Shown piece after piece: positions 57,291 through 64,000 of a stretch of DNA of 64,000 nt. The stretch is from Sipunculus nudus (taxonomy: Eukaryota > Annelida > Sipuncula > Golfingiida > Sipunculidae). The notes beneath the pieces were generated by a model. That model was not told where the DNA came from and did no database searches. It saw only the letters and a list, made by a program, of their open reading frames with translations. Numbering within the stretch: the stretch's first letter is position 1; each line of letters starts with the position of its first letter. The stretch spans positions 64,392,800 through 64,456,799 of the forward strand of contig CM049314.1 of the NCBI GenBank assembly GCA_026874595.1, given 5' to 3'. The translations under genes and the position numbers were made by a program.

Positions 57291-58372
57291 CAAAACTGTG
57301 TTAGAGGCCCTTTGTTTTATTCATTTGTCAAAACAATAAGAATAGGGGATTCATAATTTTAATTGTTTTCTCGAAACCATTAAACCATCCGTCATTTCTC
57401 AATGGTAATTTGTCACCCTGTCTTACTGTGAGTACCATACATGCCAAACTAGCTTTGATTAAGCGAGGTAATAAATACGACACGGACAGAAATGGTTTTC
57501 TTTAAATTCAATTAATATTTTTAAGTTTAATTTAGGAAATCTCATCTCCCTAGGGATATCAATAAACAACGTTGGGTTGAAAGCTTGACTATCATTAATA
57601 ATATTACTTAATTAATTTCTCCACAAATAAAGATTGGTGTTTTCCTTTTTTCGAGTTATCAGTCTGTTTCACAATAATTACTACCATATTAGTACATTTT
57701 TATTACAGATTTTCTTTCTTAAAATGTGTTCTTTAATACAATTTCTATTCAAAGATATTCATGCTCAATCTATTTAGTAATAATGTGTACCTTGCGAAGG
57801 GACTGTTTTTTTCATTATTTGTTTATGTATAATATTTCATTTTTTTTTTAAATTTCTATGTTAGTTTAGATTTAAAATTAATATGAATCGAATACCCATG
57901 TTACTTTTAGCTTGCATTCAGACTAAAATTTTCTCGTGTCGGTCGCAGAGATATATTTGTGGTTCGCTGTTTTTCATTAAAAAAAAAGTTTGGAAAATAT
58001 ATTCTGAGATTAGTAACTGGTACTAGCTTATGTTTTATTGGAACCGTAATATGCTCACTCGTACCTGAACTTAGGCTCAAATGAAATGGTATAAACACTG
58101 AGAAAAATGTGAACCTCGTATATCTGTTACCTCAAATGTCCGAACAAATCTTATGTCCCCAAAACTATTCGAATATTCGTGTTTTTACTGTACTAAAGCT
58201 ACAGGTTGTGTGGTATCTCGTACAGATCAGGTGAAAGATATTAAGCTAAACAGTGAACTGAATATGGCTGTTGGAAGACATTTGATCATGGTTAAGCAAA
58301 TTAAATCAGAATAGTTAGATTTAGATAGGATTTCCTGAGCTAGACAATCTGTGGATATTGACAAACCAAAGA
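57291..58372. other. No gene seen
   Basis: AT-rich unique sequence with T homopolymers near 57841-57852. Confidence 0.5.
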
Positions 58373-58480
58373 TCACGTGACCCGGCGAGGATCGTTTGGC
58401 AGCCTCGTTCTTGTGCTCAATGACCACGGTGGAGTGAAACTGGGTCAGCGCTATGGCCCGGCGTAGAATATATATACCAG
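58373..58480 (+). promoter_or_regulatory. Promoter-like region: E-box, CpGs and TATATATACC
   Basis: TCACGTGACC (58375-58384), then a CpG-containing stretch and TATATATACC at 58467-58476 followed by GC-rich 'cacagcggcgaaccgcg'. The arrangement resembles a TATA-type core promoter. No convincing coding exon follows, so it may be coincidental. Confidence 0.3.
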
Positions 58481-59029
58481 CCTTGCACAGCGGCGAACCG
58501 CGTGCCAAGTCAAGCCGAACCAGTGCTTACAGTCTTACCGTTGCTAGGTTGCGATGAGCCTCTAGGGGTTACACGATCAGTTTTGAATGAATGATGCCTC
58601 TAACATATCTAGTGGCACGTTCGCCTGATTGCTCCTGTGTCTGAATTTTGTGGTTGGTTTCGAATTCGTGTGACAAACTTTTGCGATTTTAATTGAACCT
58701 ACATATAGAAATAATATCACAATCATTATTTAATTAATCTTAACAATAAATGAGGATCCACGACAACGACTGGAAATTTTTGTCCCCATAGGCAAATAAT
58801 TTGAATAATCTAGCATCATATATAATGTTTTTCTTTGATTTATAGGTAATGTTAAATATTTTTGTTATTATAACATCAATAATTTGCCCTTCGGCATTTC
58901 AGCCTAAAGGCCTTGTCGCATGGATAACATAAATGCAGTGCCAATGAGACAATATTAAAATGACTGTTCATCTGTCTAGATAAGATGCCTAACCATGAAG
59001 GTTTCATTTTTGCTATTTATTTCCCTTTC

Positions 59030-59345
59030 GCGAAAATCGGAGAGGTAGAGCACAGGACTCAAAGCCGGGAGATCGTGAGATCGAATCTCAGCCGAGGGGG
59101 TGAGCGCTTTGCAGGCTCAATGGGAACACCGTGCCCAACGGTCGTGTTTCACTCAAAAACGAGTGCTCTTTTCCGGGGTTCCTCGGTGGTATGACCCAGC
59201 AATGGGGACGATTACGCACCCAAGGCCCGCAGTTGCAGTAGTAACCAGATATGGTTGACGCCAGGATATAAAATGAGAGGAAGCGTGTGACACTGCCCTG
59301 TCTCGTAGTCCGAAACCGGAATTGGATTCTCAGGATGTACATATA
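59030..59345 (+). mobile_element. tRNA-derived SINE, GAATCTCAGCCGAGG family, copy 2
   Basis: Head GAGAGGTAGAGCACAGGACTC (A region) and GAGATCGAATCTCAGCCGAGG (B box with 5-bp closed T-stem). The body shares 'agcgctttg', 'ggggttcctcgg' and 'ttacgcaccca' with the 26.2-kb copy. A-rich words (aatataaaaaaaaag) follow shortly after the body. Confidence 0.6.
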
Positions 59346-60335
59346 CGTAGTTCAGTTAGCGGTTACCGCCACCAAAATATAAAAAAAAAGAATATCTCAC
59401 TTTTGAAACCCGAACAAAAAGCCAACAAAAGTAATTGGATACCCGTTGTTGGTGGCATCTTACACTTTTTGCCCAATATTAAAATATATCATCTGTATAA
59501 CTGAATTAACATGAATTAAGATTTTTATACTCTTCTAATATAATTACGAAAATACAAATATACGATACTGCACTAACCATTTCTTTGCGGAAGGCATACT
59601 TTTTTTAAATTCAATTTTTAAGTCCTTTGAAAATTCAAAATATAGCAGAAATAACAGAAATGTGGTATATTGTAATATTTATCAGAAGAGTATATTAAAA
59701 TAAAAACACACAAGGTAGATGTGATATAACGTTTAATACATAAGTAATTTAAAAACAGAACTGTCTAAGAGGATACATGGAGTCTGACTCAAATGAAAGT
59801 AACACTGATTATGATAGTGCTAGAATCTCTTTACCTCGGGATGTGGATTACGGTTAGAAACCGGGATTGATGGTTATTAATCTTTGACCCATGAGATAAA
59901 CAACAGTTTTTGAAAGAGCAATTTATGTCATGCCTCTAAGCATATGCTTTCATACTTAATTATAATTAGCAGCCTTGCGGCATAGCTTCTGCTTTTAGTG
60001 GCTCCGAATTGTGAAGAAACACATCAATTTTTTAATATCACCTACTTTATCATGTGACATTTGATCATGTGACATGTGTGGCATGGATAGGAAAGACTGA
60101 TCATATCACAGGAGCATGACTTTGTCTGTAGACTGCTACATGATGTATGAGTGCCACTCATGAAAACATGGAGGCTGATACAGGAAATAAAGAATGCCCA
60201 CATTAAAATAAGTGCTTTGCTCGAAATTTATCTTGAATGATCAGTCAGATTTTGTAAAAGAAAGACATTTGCGCTAATGGATGCTCGTTTACCTATCCCC
60301 TAAAGTATTATGGTTTCTTACGTTTGATGTACATG
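59346..60335. other. No gene seen
   Basis: AT-rich; a 'catgtgacat' duplication at 60051-60077. Confidence 0.5.
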
Positions 60336-60373
60336 GGTTTATTATATATATATATATGCTGTTTCATTTTTTA

Positions 60374-60445
60374 TAGATGGAAGATTAAACACAGAAAAGT
60401 CGGTTCAGTCGGCAGTGAACCGACTTTTCTGTGTATACCCTTTCC

Positions 60446-60450
<5 letters not shown>
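60374..60450. repeat. Strong hairpin next to a CTAT/TA microsatellite
   Basis: A perfect 19-bp inverted repeat ACACAGAAAAGTCGGTTCA with an 8-nt loop (gtcggcag); after a short mismatched gap the arms resume with TAGATGGAA / TTCCATCTA. The right arm runs straight into (CTAT)n. Confidence 0.85.

Positions 60451-60525
<75 letters not shown>
60446..60525. repeat. Compound (CTAT)n-(TA)n microsatellite
   Basis: About 11 CTAT units followed directly by about 17 TA units. Confidence 0.95.
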
Positions 60526-60527
<2 letters not shown>

Positions 60528-60665
60528 TATAGCTGTGTTAGTCTATAGTTGAAGCGAAAGTTAAGATTAACAGTGACGCCTTTTAGATAGACTAACTAGT
60601 TTATTAACACACAAGCTTTCGAAGTACAAAGACTTCTTCGTCAGGTGGTAATTAATTGGGAACGT
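60526..60665 (-). mobile_element. Penelope-like element terminus with hammerhead-like ribozyme core
   Basis: On the minus strand: CTGACGA, then A, stem GAAGT-(ctttgt)-ACTTC, then GAAA-GC. This is the conserved hammerhead arrangement CUGANGA - stem II - GAAA. A 3-bp stem III (AGC/GUU) with U then A is possible, but a stem I is not evident. The flanking text (cttgtgtgttaataaactagttagtct ... gactaacacagctatacc) resembles ends I recall from Penelope-like retroelements of other animals, which are known to carry hammerhead motifs. Only the terminus is present; it abuts a TA microsatellite. No reverse transcriptase was seen. Confidence 0.5.
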
Positions 60666-61299
60666 TCGACAATTAAAAACACAATTAAAAAGCATAACGT
60701 CATTCACTTGATGACTGTCTTATAAAATGCTCCCGTGCCCTAGAAAAATAATATGCCTACCACATTCCCTAAAATTTATGATTAAACAAAAGGTACTTCC
60801 GATTGATGAAGTGTATTACTGTACAATGTTCTTCTTAGTCATAAACGTATTGTTTAAAACTTCATTGTGCAATTTGTTTTTATAATGAAGTGAACACAAG
60901 TTGAAAGAATGACAATTTTCTGAAATTTTAAAGATATCACCAAAAAGCACACACAATATTTATATTTATATTTATCAAAGTCAAAATATCACTCTGAAAT
61001 GATTACATACTATTGTTATGACAAAAGCACCCTTCTAGCCACCTTTAAGCCGGTGCCTGGCATTACCGTAAACATGGATGGCATAGTGCGAGGAAATCGT
61101 CATAAATCCCCCAGTCAACATGCCAGACATATGTAAACCGACGCCAGATAAATAACGCCCGCTATACCTAAAGCTTCACGAGTCCTGTAGTCTTTGTGCA
61201 GGATCAATACTCCATTAATATGTTCAAGATCGGAAATGCGCAAATGTTGAGACTTCTTTTTACATTTGGTTTTGTTTCATTCTTTCGGCAGATCGAATA
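60666..61299. other. No gene seen
   Basis: AT-rich unique sequence. Confidence 0.5.
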
Positions 61300-61515
61300 T
61301 GGTGACCCAAAGGTGTAAAACACTTTAATATCCGACCGGTTGTCCAGTGGGGCAGAATATAACTCCCCATGGGGGAAGTACTTAATGTCCGATTTCTCAT
61401 CTTCCTATGCATTTTAAGTCCCTATGGGAGATACGATTTTTATATTCGTTGGCGTGTCTATATGTATATCCATCTTTAAGAATCACAAGGGCAGAATATA
61501 TCCTTTATCGTATCC

Positions 61516-61555
<40 letters not shown>

Positions 61556-62640
61556 TTATATGAGTGAAAAATATTGAAGTATAAGCTGATTGTCATAACA
61601 TAATGTAGATGGCACAACATTTGGCAATTGGTAATTTGCATAATCAGTAAACATACGGACCTTCAGGTTGCTAAAAAATATAAATTTTAGTATAAATTTT
61701 CACCGCCAAAAATGGGCTAATCATTTTGATATATTACTACAATTAGTGGCATTCTAAAGAAATGTTCTTCCAATATTTAAAAGAAACAGGGATATACGTT
61801 ATAATTTCATTATTCGGCGCAAAGGATTTGCTTATCAGTCTTGATTACTAAGGCATCATCCGAGTTCTCTGAATCATGATCAGACATAATATTTAAGGTA
61901 ATTGAGGTTTCTACAGGGTTTTAAAGGAAAGATGCTGGATATCAGATAAGAACTCTTGAATGACCAATGTTGATTAACAGATCATGGGCAAACACCGATA
62001 CATGTAGCTCAACGGGGCCAAGCAAGGCTTCCTCGGAGAAAAAAAAAGAAGAAAAGGTGCTGTCCGTAAGCGTGCCTGTATAGGAGTGAAAAAAAATATT
62101 GAAGCAGATGCAACGCTTTATGAATCACCATAAAGTAAAGGCAGAGTCATACCCTTAGGGGGTATCATGTATTCAGAATCACCATGTATTGGAAGAAAAA
62201 AAAAAGAAATTATATATCCGTTTGCATTTTCCTATATAGCATGTTTGAAGAATTACTTCAGGGAGAACGGTGGCATAGTATTTCATTCCATGCCTCGTTC
62301 TTTTGTGTAAAGTCTCCTAGGGAGAACTGCTCTAATCTTTAATATCCCTTTGGGTGTGCCTATATTTATCAAATCAATATATTCACAAAGAGAGAAAAGT
62401 AAGTTGATACACGTTAGGATATTCATACTCTTGTCAAGCCTAAACATTGACAATTATACCGAAAAGTAGTTAAATACCCTTTGATTTACATTTGAAACCA
62501 CATGTTTAAAGAACAATTATGTAATAAAATGACTTAATATCCGTTTGCTTATCTCTATGCAACCAGCCTTTAAAAATCACTTCAGGAGAAGTATTTTAAT
62601 ATTCATGGGGTCATCCCTGTATATCGTGCCTAAATATCCA
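61300..62640. repeat. Highly degenerate ~60-bp minisatellite
   Basis: Words 'tttaatatccg(t)ttgc', 'tctatgca', 'tttaagaatcact(t)cagggagaa' and 'ggtat/ggagata' recur in the same order, for example near 61318, 61378, 61434, 62205, 62338 and 62530. A TA run interrupts at 61521-61550. Weaker traces continue to about 63180. Confidence 0.45.
61521..61550. repeat. (TA)n microsatellite
   Basis: TA run of 30 bases. Confidence 0.95.
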
Positions 62641-63942
62641 AAACAGGGAAATGTAGTATAATACATTGAATCATACTGAATCATACCTATACAATAGGTT
62701 AAATGAAACATTATGTTGTAAAAGCTCCTGAAAATCTGTTAACCTGTCCGGTCTTTAAGATCAAATCTAAAAGAAAGTGCTTAATTATCCATTGAGAGTT
62801 TACCTCTAATCAGCGAGATAAAATATCGTTAACAGATACAAGTGTTTCAGTATCAGGTGATTCCGACCAGTATAACTTGATTAATGAATTACTTTGGTAG
62901 AAAAATGAATATGACTGATTCTTAAATACATCACGCGTATACCATTGCGGAGCTATCGTTCGGAAAAAAGGACACTGCAAAACATGCCTTACTATGTATG
63001 ACCACCGCATAATCCATACGCAACTGTAGGCTGAATTGTATGTAGTCCCATGTAGTTTCAGTTCAGAGTAATAAAAATAGGAACACAGGGCCGCATTGCT
63101 CTAGCCATTGTGTTAAATCAAGCAAATCATCTATCAGTTCTTTAATATTCCTCAGGTGCATTGCGATAGAATGGTAATATTACGTCAGAGGACCATACAG
63201 GACTAACCGCTGCTCATGCGTAATTTATGTTGCTCCAGAACAATTTGTTCTGGAATTTAAAATCTGTCATTTTAATGATCCAATATCACGAAGAAAGAAA
63301 TAAAAAAATAGATAGTCCCTTTTTTGTGAGAGACTAGAAAATAATTTGAAAGACGAAACGTAAGATAAGCCAAGACTTATGAAAGGACGAAATACAATTC
63401 ATGTTAAAAGACACATGTTGATATCCATTGTCGTCATCACATCCTTTTCAGGTTCTCCTTTGCACTTTTTGAAGTTCTTGATAGGTTGGAGATAATGCTT
63501 AAAGGATAACAGGGCTCTAGCTTAATCCGTCTTATTTCATTCAGTGACAAGCTAAACCAATTTCAATGTGTTTCCATGGCGACTGTGACGACGAGAAAAA
63601 GCTTCAAAACTGTCCAGAAGCAAGAAACGTGCTTTAAGAGGGATACTGATTGGGTAAAATCAATTTCTTATTTTAAGAGCCTGAAAGCAATTTCGGCTGC
63701 ATTAAATTAAACCCTCACGAAAAGTCTTAGCAAGCAGGTCTTTAAATCTGTCCCGTGTCTAGATACGCCAGCGGCACGCCTGGATTGTATGAAGGGGATA
63801 ACAAACTTATATAGTTCGATATGGTTTGTTTTATGTTTTCAAATCCGAGTTTTATCAAAGGAGTTTAAGTCTGTCCTCAGGGAAACAAGCAAAGACCCCT
63901 TGAAGGAGATATTTACTTTGTGTCCTCTCTATAGGTTTTCAG
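62641..63942. other. No gene supported
   Basis: A 66-codon minus frame at 62810-63010 has no domain. Otherwise AT-rich unique sequence with traces of the preceding degenerate array. Confidence 0.45.

Positions 63943-63943
<1 letters not shown>

Positions 63944-63978
<35 letters not shown>
63944..63978. repeat. (CT)n microsatellite
   Basis: Uninterrupted CT run near the right edge of the window. Confidence 0.95.
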
Positions 63979-63981
<3 letters not shown>

Positions 63982-64000
63982 CAACGATTCGTCGCCAACT

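Noticed and set aside
57087-57293. Minus-strand frame with an isoleucine run
   Set aside because: Direct translation of the AAT microsatellite.

Overview
The window is eukaryotic, non-coding-dominated nuclear DNA. It is AT-rich, has no operon-like gene spacing, and contains no long intact reading frame. It is crowded with microsatellites, degenerate minisatellites, tRNA-derived SINE-like units, short inverted-repeat transposons and decayed transposase or retrotransposon fragments. Several dispersed repeats are of a style I associate with molluscs, most likely a bivalve: the terminal hairpin with TGCCCC/GGGGCA arms near the left edge, the AGCTCAG..CTGAGCT-ended repeat, and the 'ggagggtat..cccgttcg' repeat. 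This assignment is a recollection of repeat style, not a database result. No rRNA, intact tRNA gene or CRISPR was seen.

Layout. 1-5 kb: a truncated dispersed repeat, a tandem pair of ~682-bp units, a 1.1-kb GC-rich transposon with terminal inverted repeats (TIRs), a TATA box and a short basic ORF, then a 108-bp tandem repeat and a degenerate CTATAG-type array. 5-20 kb: mostly featureless AT-rich DNA with a possible exon near 6.1 kb, an inverted copy of the 682-bp family near 9 kb, two 156-bp tRNA-like elements near 11 kb, a possible exon near 17.3 kb and a 68-bp minisatellite near 18.5 kb. 20-27 kb: the richest transposon patch, with a 392-bp TIR element carrying a SAP-like reading frame, two adjacent copies of a TTAA-flanked element, the second split by a SINE, and another SINE. 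27-32 kb: a decayed PIF/Harbinger transposase, a plausible first coding exon with splice donor at 27.9-28.1 kb, a near-perfect ~450-bp palindrome at 29.7 kb, and a plausible terminal exon with downstream AATAAA at 31.6-31.9 kb. 32-52 kb: sparse, with a LINE reverse-transcriptase C-terminal relic, several degenerate tandem arrays, octamer motifs and SINE heads. 52-64 kb: another TTAA element, a fold-back element, microsatellites, a SINE, a Penelope-like end with a hammerhead-ribozyme-like core, and a degenerate minisatellite.

How genes work together cannot be said. The exon candidates at 6.1, 17.3, 22.95, 27.9, 31.6 and 43.3 kb are all on the plus strand and could belong to one or more genes with long introns, but nothing in the sequence links them. 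None has a recognised protein family. The best-supported biology is the mobile-element content: non-autonomous DNA elements of at least four designs, tRNA-headed SINEs of several kinds, one LINE relic, one Harbinger relic and one Penelope-like terminus.
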